NCBI RefSeq assembly: GCF_000002875.2
Contig: NC_009415.2
Location: 568,001-632,000, forward strand
Length of the DNA: 64,000 bases
Direction of reading: 5' to 3'
From: Leishmania infantum JPCM5
Taxonomy: Eukaryota > Euglenozoa > Kinetoplastea > Trypanosomatida > Trypanosomatidae
In this document: positions 22,496-32,531 of the stretch, in pieces
How positions within the stretch are numbered: position 1 is the first letter of the stretch
Layout of the letters: the number at the start of each line of letters is the position of its first letter
Notes under the pieces: model-generated
What the model was told of the DNA's origin: nothing
Seen by the model: the letters and a program-made list of their open reading frames with translations, nothing else
Databases searched by the model: none
Position numbers and translations under genes: made by a program

Positions 22496-25400
22496 TCAAG
22501 AATCGATTCCGAGCAGTTCTAAAGCGCCACCAGAGGTATTTACCTCGACACACGGGTAAAGAGAGGGCGACAGAGACACCTCCGTAAACGCAACACCGCA
22601 CTCGACGCCGTTCCATGAATAGCTGATCGACCGCTCATCTGTGCGGAGGGTGCAGGCGATTTCGTCACCGGCCCGCGCGACGCACTCTGGCCTCGGCAGA
22701 GCGCGTGTGTGCACGGGTGAGGAGGTCGTACGCGCATCCGTGAGAGGAGCCTCTACGCCGTGTGTAAAGGTTACAGAGGCGCCCCGGTCACGCCTTGGCC
22801 CCGCCCCGCCGCCGCAGCGTCGCCCTGCCGCCGCCGCCGCTGCCGCTAACCAGCCCTCATACGTCGCATCACAAATATCCTGAGCAGGGCAGAAGAGGCC
22901 ACCGTTGCGCAGGCTGAGGTAGTAGCAGCCCCTGTAGCGCAGTGCGTTTCGCTTGGCGCCGAAACTCTCCATCGGGATGTAGCGGTCCGCAAACCCGATG
23001 AGGATGTCGCCGCCGCCGCCACTTTCGCAATCGCTGAGAACGCGAACGATGAAGCGGAAGATGTGCTTGAGGTGGTAGTGCCCCTTCGCCAACATATGGG
23101 AAGCGTAAATTGTGTGGCTCACCGAGCCGATGGCGGCGCAGCACACATCCAGATCCGAAGCCTCGTTCGCTGCGGCGGAAAACACGGGGCGCTGCACGCG
23201 GTGCCCACGTTTGCTCAGCAAAAGCCGCCCAGCACTGCTGCTGAATTGCAGTTCCACCGTAGCACACAGTCCCGCCCCATTGCCGCTGCTGCCGGCACCT
23301 CGAGTGGAGTAGTACACCGAGGTAGCAGGGAGCTCAGAGAGCGCTGAGATGACGCTCGCGCTGCTGTCGCTGCGGTAGGGCTGGACTGCAGAGGTAGACG
23401 TCGACAGCACCATAGACCGAGGAGAGAGCCCTCGATACGTCGACTGAGCATCGCCTCTACTGCGCGCGCCCGGTGACAGCTGAAGTGCTTCAGATGGCAA
23501 CGATCGGCTCCGCTGCTGCGGCTCCGCGTGCTGGTGTGAGTTCGCCGTGGCATGTCCGCGGACGTTGATGGAATCAACTCCAGCAGAGCGAGGCGGGCTC
23601 TCCGGGCAGGTGAGTATGGTGGGGTCAAAGTAGCGAGCGTCTAGCGCGTGCGTGGCCTGGGGCGAGCGCGCGCGCCCCGGCGCGCCACAGGTGCCGGGAC
23701 TTTGTTGCAGGGCTACAGGCATCCACGGCGGTTGCGGAGGGTCTCGTGGTCGATCATGCGTGCTTCCCACTGGCAGGTTCGTCGATGACGCACCAGCGAC
23801 AGCACAAGCTCCCCCTAGCTCCACCGAATGCCAGGATTTTTGCTCAAGGTGATCGATGGCGGATATCTTGGAGTAGAGGGACAGAACGTCCAACTCAAGC
23901 TGCTCGCGAGCTTGCCGCTCCTGATCCAGTGCCGCAATCGCCCACGCGGTGGAAGTCGCCCCTGTTACAGGGGCCGGTCTGTTTGCGGAGAGGAGAGCGT
24001 CGGAAAGATTGCGGGACACGCTGGCGGTGCGCTTCGCTTCCAAGGGAGACACTGCTCGAATCACCGTTTCCGTGTCTCTCGTTGTGGTGTGCTGCTCTAT
24101 ATATGTGCCCGGCTGTCGGCGCATCAACCTGCGTGCCTCAGCGATCGCGTTCTTCTCAGTGTCGGGCTTCGCCGCCACCTTACGCTCCTCGCAGATGCGC
24201 TCGTACTCTTCTGCCAGCACCGCAAGCTCCCGCAAGGCTTCGTCCAGCTTTTTGGTGAGCTGCTTTGTTTTTTTCTTGTAGTGATCAGCCTGCTGCCTCG
24301 ATGCGTCGGCAGCGGCGGCCTTTGCGGCCGCCTCCTCCTGCGCAGCTCGCTTCTCCTTTTCCAGGTCAGAACAGCGCTGCTGCTCGCCACCAAGTTGACT
24401 GCGAAGAGCCTTGGATGCTTCCTGATGCCCTTGCGCGGAATCTGCGGCGGCGCGCAGCTCGGCCTTCACTGAGCGCAGCTCTGTCCGAACTTTCTCCAGC
24501 GCCCCAGTCAGCTCCATTTTCTGGGCCGCCAGCGCGGTCGCCGCCTTTTCTTCAGCTTCGGAAGCGCGGGACTTCAGATCTCGAATCTGCCGCACGCATG
24601 CATCTCGGTCATCCTCAGCTTCTTGGAGTGCGGACTGTAGCGTGGTCGCCTCCTCGGTCCGCTCCCGTGCGCGCTGCCGCAGCTCACTACACTCGGCTGT
24701 CACACTCGCCAGCTGCTCTTTCATGGAAGCTATCGTATCCTTGAAAATGGCAGTGGCCGCTGTCGTAGATGCAGGAGAGCCCGCCGCCTGCAACGCGATC
24801 CCCTTGGCGGCCTCTGCTGTTTCAGCGCGGCGCCGGACAGCAGCCAACTCTATCTCGAGCCGCTTGATGCGGCGCTCAGCATGTTCGTACATGCGCTTGT
24901 GCTCCCCCACCTGGGTTTGTGCCGCTGTTAACTCCTCCCGCAGGTGCGCCATCGCTTCCTTCTCAGGGGTGGCAAGCGTCACGGCCTGGCGGGGCGACCG
25001 CACTGAAAGCAACTGCTCCTCGCTCACTCCCTTGCCCGGTGCTGCACCCGTTCGCAGAGTGGCTGCAGCGGCATCCTTGCGCGCGGGCTTCCTTTCAGCT
25101 TTCTCGCGTGCCTTGAGCGTTTTGTTCTCTTCCAGGAGCGCACCCAACCTTTCGCGCTGATCACGCACCGTCGTCTCCTGCGTAGAAAGTTGCTGCCGAA
25201 GATGCAGCACCTCCTTCTTCAGTGACGCGATCGTCTCCGCTGCTTCTGCGGCTGCGGCTGCAGAAGCGTCGCGCTGCTGCTCGGCTGTCTTCGCAAGACC
25301 AGCAGCAGCGGCAGCAGCAGAAACCTTCTCTTCCAACTGCCGAATCGTGTCCTTCATGAGCTTCTTCTCACTCTCTAAGCTCGACACCTTCGCCTGCAGC

Positions 25401-26938
25401 ATGGCATCGAAGGAAGCCGAGGACGGCGCCGCAGACCTTGGAGTCATGACGGGGGTGGTGGTAACGCTCGTTGCGCGCGACGATGCAGTGGCTAGCTTCT
25501 CCTTCTGCTTTTCTAGCTCTCGCTGCAACTTATCCTGTACCTGCTCCGCCAAGCGCAGCGCTGCCTGGGCCTGCCGCAGCTCCCTCTGCAGTTCTTGCCT
25601 CTGGGCCAGGGTGTCCTTCTTGTGCGCCGCAAAAGCCGACTTCTCGCTCTCCAACTTGCCCTGCAAATCTTCGGTTTTCTTCTGCGCCTTCGCGGCGGCC
25701 TGCGTAGCCTTTTCCACGTCACGTGTGAGCCGAGTGAGGTCCCGCTCCTTGTCCTTGAGCACCTGTCGGAGCTCACGCAGCTCCGCTAGGGCAGCGGCCT
25801 CCGCCGATTTGGCATCAGCCGTGCTACCAGCAGAAGCGCCAGCATTCAAGCTGCCTGTAGAGGTGCGTGTCGTAGACAGACCAGAGGCCGCTGCAAGGCG
25901 ACCTCTAAGAGCTGCCACTGTGGCAGAGGCGCCACCAGAGTCGGTGCGGCGTGGCGCAGTCGATGCTCCCTGGGTGCCATACGTCTCTGTCTCCTTGCTG
26001 CCTGCTGTTGCTGCCGTGTGGGCGATGTCCACCTTCCTTTTGGGTGCGGCTGGGCTGCCCTCCTCGTTATCATCGTTGCTGCTTAGGGTGCGCGTCGATG
26101 CGGTGGTGAGCGGCGACACAGACATTGTAGGCCGAAGAGCAATGTAGCGCCTCCGAGGGGTAGCAAGAGCACCGCTCCCGTCGCACGGGTTGATGCTCGA
26201 TGGCACTTCTGGCGTCGTGGTGACAGTCCCCTCGGCCGCAGCATCCTTCCCACCGTTTGTGGGAGGAAACGTCGCCCCTGCACTTGGCTTCGCTGCTGCA
26301 GGTTTCGCGGTCTCTCCGATCACCATGCAAACAGATAAGGTGGCGGGCGTCCCGCTGTCGCTCTCGCCGCCACCCTTGGCCCCAGAGGACGCAGCCGCAG
26401 CGGCAGCTCCATTGACGGCTCTGCGAGGTGACACCGCTGGCCTCCTCCGCGCGTGCGTCTGATCAGGGCTTTCCAGCGGTTTCGCGGAAGAAGAAGAAGA
26501 CTTGGCGCGTGTGCACGCCTTCTCTGTATCAGGCAAGGCGGAGGGCTCATCGGAGACGATATGCAGGCGTGCTCGTGCCTCCGTATCTTTCTCCAGCCGT
26601 CGCTGCAACAAAAGTGTCCTCCCGGATGGGCTCGGCGTAGACGTCAGGTCGGGGGGATCAACAGTTCGCGAGGCGGCACTGCCGGCGGCGACAGGAGCGT
26701 CACCTGAAGAAGCTGGTACTTCACCGAGTGCGCCTGATGCCGGCGTTTTCGTCGATGCCAAGGCGGTGTTCACTTCTGACGGAGAGAGAGGGCTCATAGG
26801 AGCCACTGCCGTGGCGGGGGAAGTGTCGAGCCCTTTCCTTAGTGAGCGTGATGCCGCTTGAGAGGAGGAAGTGTGCACCGGTGGCGGGGTGGGCGGCGCC
26901 ACGGCGTCTTCTGAACGCCGTGCACTGGAAGACGACAT
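22496..26938 (-). CDS. large coiled-coil protein with C-terminal SPRY-like domain, 1480 aa
   Basis: The frame is open to 27115, but the codon there is TTG and lies upstream of the predicted splice site (27069). The first ATG in the leader is at 26938 (MSSSSARRSEDAV), which I use. Residues 1-380 are Ser/Thr/Ala/Pro-rich and look disordered. About 383-920 is a long coiled coil with dense Glu/Lys/Ala/Leu heptads. A short helix follows at about 1000-1035 and then a Ser/Pro/Arg-rich linker. About 1228-1480 resembles a SPRY/B30.2 fold: DILIGFADRYIP in the middle and, near the end, ISYSWNGVECGVAF and LYPCVEV, typical of the last SPRY strands. SPRY domains usually bind protein partners, so a scaffold role is plausible. 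It sits in a run of coiled-coil genes. The TGA is at 22496-22498. The SPRY call rests on motif shape, not on a search. Confidence 0.85.
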   Translation of the reverse strand: MSSSSARRSEDAVAPPTPPPVHTSSSQAASRSLRKGLDTSPATAVAPMSPLSPSEVNTALASTKTPASGALGEVPASSGDAPVAAGSAASRTVDPPDLTSTPSPSGRTLLLQRRLEKDTEARARLHIVSDEPSALPDTEKACTRAKSSSSSAKPLESPDQTHARRRPAVSPRRAVNGAAAAAASSGAKGGGESDSGTPATLSVCMVIGETAKPAAAKPSAGATFPPTNGGKDAAAEGTVTTTPEVPSSINPCDGSGALATPRRRYIALRPTMSVSPLTTASTRTLSSNDDNEEGSPAAPKRKVDIAHTAATAGSKETETYGTQGASTAPRRTDSGGASATVAALRGRLAAASGLSTTRTSTGSLNAGASAGSTADAKSAEAAALAELRELRQVLKDKERDLTRLTRDVEKATQAAAKAQKKTEDLQGKLESEKSAFAAHKKDTLAQRQELQRELRQAQAALRLAEQVQDKLQRELEKQKEKLATASSRATSVTTTPVMTPRSAAPSSASFDAMLQAKVSSLESEKKLMKDTIRQLEEKVSAAAAAAGLAKTAEQQRDASAAAAAEAAETIASLKKEVLHLRQQLSTQETTVRDQRERLGALLEENKTLKAREKAERKPARKDAAAATLRTGAAPGKGVSEEQLLSVRSPRQAVTLATPEKEAMAHLREELTAAQTQVGEHKRMYEHAERRIKRLEIELAAVRRRAETAEAAKGIALQAAGSPASTTAATAIFKDTIASMKEQLASVTAECSELRQRARERTEEATTLQSALQEAEDDRDACVRQIRDLKSRASEAEEKAATALAAQKMELTGALEKVRTELRSVKAELRAAADSAQGHQEASKALRSQLGGEQQRCSDLEKEKRAAQEEAAAKAAAADASRQQADHYKKKTKQLTKKLDEALRELAVLAEEYERICEERKVAAKPDTEKNAIAEARRLMRRQPGTYIEQHTTTRDTETVIRAVSPLEAKRTASVSRNLSDALLSANRPAPVTGATSTAWAIAALDQERQAREQLELDVLSLYSKISAIDHLEQKSWHSVELGGACAVAGASSTNLPVGSTHDRPRDPPQPPWMPVALQQSPGTCGAPGRARSPQATHALDARYFDPTILTCPESPPRSAGVDSINVRGHATANSHQHAEPQQRSRSLPSEALQLSPGARSRGDAQSTYRGLSPRSMVLSTSTSAVQPYRSDSSASVISALSELPATSVYYSTRGAGSSGNGAGLCATVELQFSSSAGRLLLSKRGHRVQRPVFSAAANEASDLDVCCAAIGSVSHTIYASHMLAKGHYHLKHIFRFIVRVLSDCESGGGGDILIGFADRYIPMESFGAKRNALRYRGCYYLSLRNGGLFCPAQDICDATYEGWLAAAAAAAGRRCGGGAGPRRDRGASVTFTHGVEAPLTDARTTSSPVHTRALPRPECVARAGDEIACTLRTDERSISYSWNGVECGVAFTEVSLSPSLYPCVEVNTSGGALELLGIDS

Positions 26939-28138
26939 TCGTCGCGCGAGTGTCAGTGAAATCGTACGAGACAGTGCAAAGACGCGAAAAAAAAGTCGAT
27001 ACCAACTCCGCTGTCCGCTAGAGCGGTATACGCGTGCAGTGTGCCTCAGAGGCTCTGCTCTAGGGGAGCTGTGCACAACGAGAGAGAGAGTGAAGTTCCC
27101 GCCCCACGTGCGCAAGAGAAGTGGTATGCCGCTCTACTGATATCTGTGTATATCTGTGTGTCGATTCACCAGCGCCAGGAAGATGTCGCGGAGACAGGAA
27201 AGACGAAACAAGAAGAAAACGAAAAACAGAAGAGAGCGCACGAGCGACGGCATCAGGAATTCACCGCGGCAGACACAATGACACATCGAGGAAGACGCGG
27301 AACACGATAGGTGCTCTACACTGAACACTAGAGCACCGCACACGTACACCAGCTGTGCGCGTTGGGCAGCCCAATTGGCGTTGGCCATTTGACGACTGCG
27401 ACTCGCGCCATGGATGCGGCGCTTGGGAGTCGCAGTAAAAACGCGGCGACAGTCTTACCTCTGCTGGACTCGCTTTTCTTGCACGATGTGTCGGTGGAGG
27501 CAACGCCCACGCCTGTTAGCACTCGAAAGGCTGAGGAGGTGTGCACGAATGCAATATAGAAAAAAAAAAGGTGGCGAGAAGCGCACAAGCAACCAGCAAC
27601 TCGATAAAGCACGACGAACGGGTCGCCGATCAACAGCACGGGAGTCCAGTGCGAAATGCTGGTACGCCATCACTACTGCGTTGAACACGTACCTCAGCGT
27701 CGTAGCCTCCATTTCCATCCGTGAGCGCTGCAGCGGCAGTCAGCGTGGGTTGGACGCTTAGCCAAATTTTCGCATGCCTCTGTCTTCAGCGACGCTCGAG
27801 CGGCATGCCTCCGGCGGTGGTGTGCTCTCATGAACCTCGCTCTCCGGCCCGTGCTACGGAAGCGCAGATGACACGTAGTCAACGTTGCAGAGCAGGTGGC
27901 AGGGCAGGTCGGCCACTGGATTGAGGAGGAAAGAGAAGAGCGCGGCACCAGTGGCGATGCGGACGCCAAGACGGACACCTTACGCGGCGCATTCAGAGCA
28001 GCACCGAACGGCGTGCCTGTAGGAGAGGGCGGGCTGTGCAGAACGCCGTCTTCATCCTATCCTGGCGCTGCTCCGTTAAATGTGTGCGTATGCTTCGAAC
28101 TTTCTAAAGTCGCTTAGCGACGTGCCAAATCGCGCCAC
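26939..28138. other. spacer between the 1480-aa and 1169-aa coiled-coil genes
   Basis: About 1.2 kb containing the leader of the 1480-aa gene (26939-27069) and presumably the 3' UTR of the 1169-aa gene. Short frames on both strands have no domain-like sequence, and no repeat stands out. Confidence 0.6.
27069..27095 (-). promoter_or_regulatory. predicted trans-splice acceptor for the 22496-26938 gene
   Basis: On minus, a CT repeat tract (opposite GAGAGAGAG at about 27080-27089) leads to the AG of GTGCACAG at 27070-27069. No AUG lies between it and 26938, so it fixes the start and excludes the longer frame. Confidence 0.6.
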
Positions 28139-31100
28139 TTACTTCGCGCTCAAGTCAGGCTTAGTGTGTGATGCGGCTGCTGTAACGCCAGAGGACCCGC
28201 GCCTTTTTGGAGCAGCCTCGGTCCGACGTGGACGAGCAGGAGGTGACTCGGTAGTGCACGTATATCTAGCTGAGAGGTGCAGCAGAACGGAAGGAGCAAC
28301 ACGTTCGCCTTGCACAATCGCCTCCGTATCCGCATCGCCCTCCCAGCACGGCTCAGACTGCAACACCTCTCGGTCGCCCTCGCTCACAGAAGCTGAGGTG
28401 CGTGGCTGGATGCGCTGTACAGCATCCGAGCCGTCAAAGAGACGCTTTCCCGCTGGCGTGCACTCTTGCTTCGAACGCTGCAAAACACACGCTGCGGCAC
28501 CCCCACGCGCTGTTCTTTCGGTCGGCAGATGCGGGGCGGCCGCAGATGTGTTACTAAAGCACGATAAGAATTCATCATCGCCGCCGACGGAGGACCGAGA
28601 GCGCTGGGAGCTCCGCCTCGGCCTCTCCAGCGGTATCTGGGGGAAGTGGTCTTGAGGCAGCGCGGCCGACGTGGCGTGCTGCGCCACATCACGGTGGTTT
28701 TGCACGTGCTGCAGCCACCGATCTGCCACGGAAGAGGACCGTGAGCGGGCAGCGCCTGTGCGGTCACTGTCAACAAGAGAAGCCCCTACAGATGGAGACG
28801 GCGCCTCGCGCCCAGCGGCCTTCCCCTCTCCCCGGACGGCGGCCCCATTCGACTCCTTCCCCTCTGCACCGTCGCGGAAGGAGGAGTAGAAGGGTGAGGA
28901 GGTGCGCCGAAGGTGGCAGCACTCCAGCGCCGCCATACAACTCACCAGCACACGATCGAGCGCCTCGAGCTCCTCTGTCTGCTTGAATTGCTGCACCTGG
29001 TGCTCCTGCGGGCTCGGTGACGCGGTGGGTGAGTTGCGCCGAACCGCGGGCTCCCCTTGCTGCCTGGCGCAGCGAATAATGGACTCCAGCTGCTGCACAA
29101 TCGACTCTAACAGATCCAGCAGAGATGCTGTGGGCTCCCTATGTCCAGTGAAAACCGACATCAGTGAGCCACCCATGAAACTGAGCGGCGCAGTCGCCAC
29201 GTCGTGGCCGCCCGCCTGCAGTTTCTCTCGCTCATCATCCGACATTTGCAGGAAGGAGTCGGTCGGCGGAACGGGAAAGTAGGGCTTCGATCGGCGGCGG
29301 CGATGATGGCCGGCCGGAGCACGTCTGCTCTTCGGCTGATCAGCGGTGGCCTGTTGCATCGACTGCAGCTGTTCTACAGTGGAGTTGGCCACGCGCAGTC
29401 TTTCCGTCAGCTCCTTCTGCACATTCTCGAGCTCCGCGATGCGGCGCAGCAGAGCGTCGTAACTGCTCGCGGTGCTGCTCGGCTGGCTGCCTTCGCGGTG
29501 GTCAAAGAAAGGCGCGCTCATCCGACGGCGCTCCTCTCGAAGCTGCGACACCTCTTCGCGCGCGCGGCCCAGCAGGCGCGTCGCGTCGGTGCTCTCGCGC
29601 TCTCGAACGTTGATGGCGTGCTCCAGCTGGGTATTCGCCTGTTTCAGTGCGGTGATTTGCTGCGACAGGTCGAGCACCGTGGTCAAGTGCTTCTCATGTT
29701 CGCGGTGAGACTGTGACTTGAGGCGATCGAGCTCCTCCTGCACAGATCGTGCCTCGGCCGCGTACTGACGAACGAGAGCCGCGCTCTGCTCTTGTTCGAT
29801 CTCTTTCGCGGTGGCGCTCTCCGACGAGCGCCGCTGAGCCACCTCTGTGACACGCTCCAGCTGCAGCTGCAGGCTGCGGATCTCGACGTGGCATTCACTG
29901 AGGGCTTTTTCGTTGCGCGCGCGCAGCTGCGCCACCTCGCTGCTGTCGCACTCTAGCCGAGTCTTCAACTCCGCCAGCTCCTCTCCCATTGTCACACAAC
30001 GTTGCTTGAGCTCCTCGTTGCGCCCTCGCAGAAGCTGCGCCTCGTCTTCGGCACGCTGCCGCCTCTGCTCCAAGAGCACCGTCGCCTCTTGCACCGCTGC
30101 CGCGAACTCTTCTTCCAGCTGCCGGCAGCGCGCCCGCAGCTCATGCACGGTGCGCAGCACGCCCTCCTGGTCGTTCTCGCGGTCAAACAGGTCGAGGGTA
30201 GTTAGCCCGATTTTCTCCTGTAGCTGGTGCACAAACTGTCGCTGCGCCTCCAGCTCTGCCTGTCGCTGATCTGCCAAGGCCTTTACCTCTTCGAGGTTCT
30301 TCGAAGCGAGTTCGGAGGACAGCCGCTCCGCGTCCTGGGCAGCCGCGAGCTGGCGCTCGAGAAGGTGAACTTGCGCTTCCAGCTCCTGAACATGGATGGC
30401 GCGCTCGTGCAGCTGCACATCCTTCGCCTCCAGGACACTCGTCGCCTCCTGCAGCGCTTCTTGGGCTTTGCTGATATCCTCCTCCGCCTTATCGAGCCGT
30501 TTCAGCGTCACCTCCGTCGCTTTCTCGGCCTCGGCACGCTTGCGCTGCTCAGCGTAGAGGCTCTCCTGTGCCTGGCGCACAAACTCCTTGCGCACCCGCG
30601 CGCGTGCCCGCTCTTCCCTCTCCTTCAGCTTGTCATAGAAGACGTCGCTGATGTACGCGTTGCTCGGCGAGATGCCAAGACTTTGGCGCCCCTTAAAGTC
30701 GCCACTCTGCTCTGCGCTCGGTAGCCCACCACCCGTGCGTGGAGTGTGGGAGGGGCTCATAGTGGCCTGCGCCAGGAGGTCCTCGCGGTCCTGCTCCGCC
30801 TTCAATCGCTCGGCTCTCTCCTGCTCGAGCTGCCGTTTCAGCAACTCCAGCTCGCGCTTGTGCCTCTCCTCCGCGGTGTTTGCGGCACGCCGCGTCCCTA
30901 TCAGCTCCTTTTCAAGCTGTTGGTAGAGATGACGCAGCTCTTCCTCCGTTGCGGTGCTCTGCTGCAGCTCGTGCGACCAGCGGTCCGCGTATGCCTCGGT
31001 GGCGGACGCCTGCTCCTGGGCTATTCGCGGCACTGCTTCAGCGATAGCCAGCGTCAGCTCGCTGGCCTCTGAGGAAGCAGGGATCGCAGCAGCATCACTC

Positions 31101-31648
31101 GCGTCACGCGGTTTACTGCAACAGTGTACCTCGCCTCGTCTACGGCTCACGGCCCCTAACGAAGTCTGCGACCACCGCGCAGAGTCCTCTCCGTCCTTCA
31201 GCTTAATGGGATGCCAAACCCGCTCCTCGGCGTCGCTGCGACCTCGCACGGACAGCTCGCCATGCGAGGGAGCCGCACTCCCAGGCAGACCAGAGCGGAA
31301 GGACCGCTCTTCGACCGAGGCCAGCGGTCGCGCCTCGGACGTCGTTGAGGTGTTTTGCTCGGACGAGCTCCGCCTGCCGTCTCGTTTGCGGTCGCGCGAG
31401 AGCTGAATGACGACCGGGAGACTACTCGTTGACGCCTCCGCATCAGTTGTGGAAGCCCCGTCGGCAGCCGGCGAATGACTCTGGAGGCTGCGGTCGGAGG
31501 CGTCTGCCCTCCGTGAGTTCCGCCACCGAGTATAGGAGGAAGAAGAGTTAGCTGCCGATGTGGAGCGCCAATTTTTCGGAGCTCCGTTGCCGCCAGGTGT
31601 GTTGTCGGCAGCGCTAGGCGGCGTCACTAAATCTGCAGGATGCGACAT
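28139..31648 (-). CDS. large coiled-coil protein, 1169 aa
   Basis: No named family recognised. Residues 1-215 are Ser/Arg/Ala-rich and probably disordered. About 216-765 is a nearly unbroken coiled coil dense in Glu, Gln, Arg, Ala and Leu, with a short break near 330-360 (a Gly/Ser-rich segment ending around YISDVFYDKLKEREERA). A basic patch of the form RRAPAGHHRRRRSKPYF follows near 785-800, then two short helices (SLLDLLESIVQQLE near 840 and LEALDRVLVSCMAAL near 895). The last 250 residues are Ser/Arg/Ala-rich. ATG at 31648, TAA at 28139-28141. No AUG lies between the predicted splice site (31709) and the start. A filament, basal-body or flagellar structural role would be typical for such a protein in a kinetoplastid but is not shown by the sequence. 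Confidence 0.87.
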   Translation of the reverse strand: MSHPADLVTPPSAADNTPGGNGAPKNWRSTSAANSSSSYTRWRNSRRADASDRSLQSHSPAADGASTTDAEASTSSLPVVIQLSRDRKRDGRRSSSEQNTSTTSEARPLASVEERSFRSGLPGSAAPSHGELSVRGRSDAEERVWHPIKLKDGEDSARWSQTSLGAVSRRRGEVHCCSKPRDASDAAAIPASSEASELTLAIAEAVPRIAQEQASATEAYADRWSHELQQSTATEEELRHLYQQLEKELIGTRRAANTAEERHKRELELLKRQLEQERAERLKAEQDREDLLAQATMSPSHTPRTGGGLPSAEQSGDFKGRQSLGISPSNAYISDVFYDKLKEREERARARVRKEFVRQAQESLYAEQRKRAEAEKATEVTLKRLDKAEEDISKAQEALQEATSVLEAKDVQLHERAIHVQELEAQVHLLERQLAAAQDAERLSSELASKNLEEVKALADQRQAELEAQRQFVHQLQEKIGLTTLDLFDRENDQEGVLRTVHELRARCRQLEEEFAAAVQEATVLLEQRRQRAEDEAQLLRGRNEELKQRCVTMGEELAELKTRLECDSSEVAQLRARNEKALSECHVEIRSLQLQLERVTEVAQRRSSESATAKEIEQEQSAALVRQYAAEARSVQEELDRLKSQSHREHEKHLTTVLDLSQQITALKQANTQLEHAINVRERESTDATRLLGRAREEVSQLREERRRMSAPFFDHREGSQPSSTASSYDALLRRIAELENVQKELTERLRVANSTVEQLQSMQQATADQPKSRRAPAGHHRRRRSKPYFPVPPTDSFLQMSDDEREKLQAGGHDVATAPLSFMGGSLMSVFTGHREPTASLLDLLESIVQQLESIIRCARQQGEPAVRRNSPTASPSPQEHQVQQFKQTEELEALDRVLVSCMAALECCHLRRTSSPFYSSFRDGAEGKESNGAAVRGEGKAAGREAPSPSVGASLVDSDRTGAARSRSSSVADRWLQHVQNHRDVAQHATSAALPQDHFPQIPLERPRRSSQRSRSSVGGDDEFLSCFSNTSAAAPHLPTERTARGGAAACVLQRSKQECTPAGKRLFDGSDAVQRIQPRTSASVSEGDREVLQSEPCWEGDADTEAIVQGERVAPSVLLHLSARYTCTTESPPARPRRTEAAPKRRGSSGVTAAASHTKPDLSAK

Positions 31649-32531
31649 GGCGGCAGCTCAATCTGCGCTTGGATGTGTATGCCGTCGACCACTTTTGTTG
31701 GTGACGCACTAAAGAAGTGGAAAGAAAACAGAGTCTAAGTGGCCGCGCTGATGGCAGCCGAAAAGCGCTGGCGAGGCAAGCGGCGGCACACCAGCGCGCA
31801 CGGGTACTTCGCGCGAGGGAGTCCCTAGGATCTGGCCGGTCACTGCAGCCAAGCAGAGAACGGAGGGAGTGCGGCAGCTCACAAGTAGCGCACTTGTGAA
31901 GGTGTGGGGGACCTCAATGCGTGCGCCCGATCTTTCAAACGAGCAATAAGAACAAAAAGTTAGTAATAACAACTCTTTTTTGTTGCCGAGCCGCTTCTGG
32001 TAATCGACGCTTCAAGAAGGCTGCGCACTGGAATGTGCCCATCAAGAGACATCTAAAGAGGAAGGGGCGAGGAGACGCAGTGGAAGAGCGAGAGCGACAC
32101 CGGTAGGTGAGGGCCCATGCAAGGAGTGCACGAGAGCGCTCAGAGAGCAAGAGAGACAGAGAGGAATGCGCGTACGTAAAGACGCAGCACCTCCGTCTCG
32201 TGCTGCCGCTCGACCCCTCGCTGTGGAGTTCGTGCAAGCCAAGCAGCAGAGGGAGCCAGGAGGAGGCGAGGGATAACGGCGCCTGTTTTCTTGGGTGGTG
32301 ACGATATGGCGTTCTCCGCAAAGACGAGACGGAAACACGGAGGAGGGGCACGCGCAGGGCCGACACACACTCAAAAGCAGCGAGCGAATCTCAGCCGACC
32401 GAAACGGAAAACAAACACAGCCCACCGTCGTCTTACATCTTTTTGTGATGCGTCGCGCCCTCGGCTCAGAACCTCCGAGCTGACCCAATCGTGCCGCAGC
32501 CTCGCGGCACCCGAGCACACCTGCAGATAGT
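31649..32531. other. spacer between the 1169-aa and 773-aa genes
   Basis: About 0.9 kb, with the short leader of the 1169-aa gene at one end. No gene or repeat is seen; the frames present are compositional. Confidence 0.6.
31709..31735 (-). promoter_or_regulatory. predicted trans-splice acceptor for the 28139-31648 gene
   Basis: The minus-strand tract with TTTTCTTTCC and TTCTTT ends at the first AG, 31710-31709. The leader is about 60 nt and has no AUG. Confidence 0.6.

Noticed and set aside
26939..27115. 59-codon N-terminal extension of the 1480-aa protein
   Set aside because: It starts at TTG and includes the predicted splice site at 27069, so it is not in the mature mRNA.
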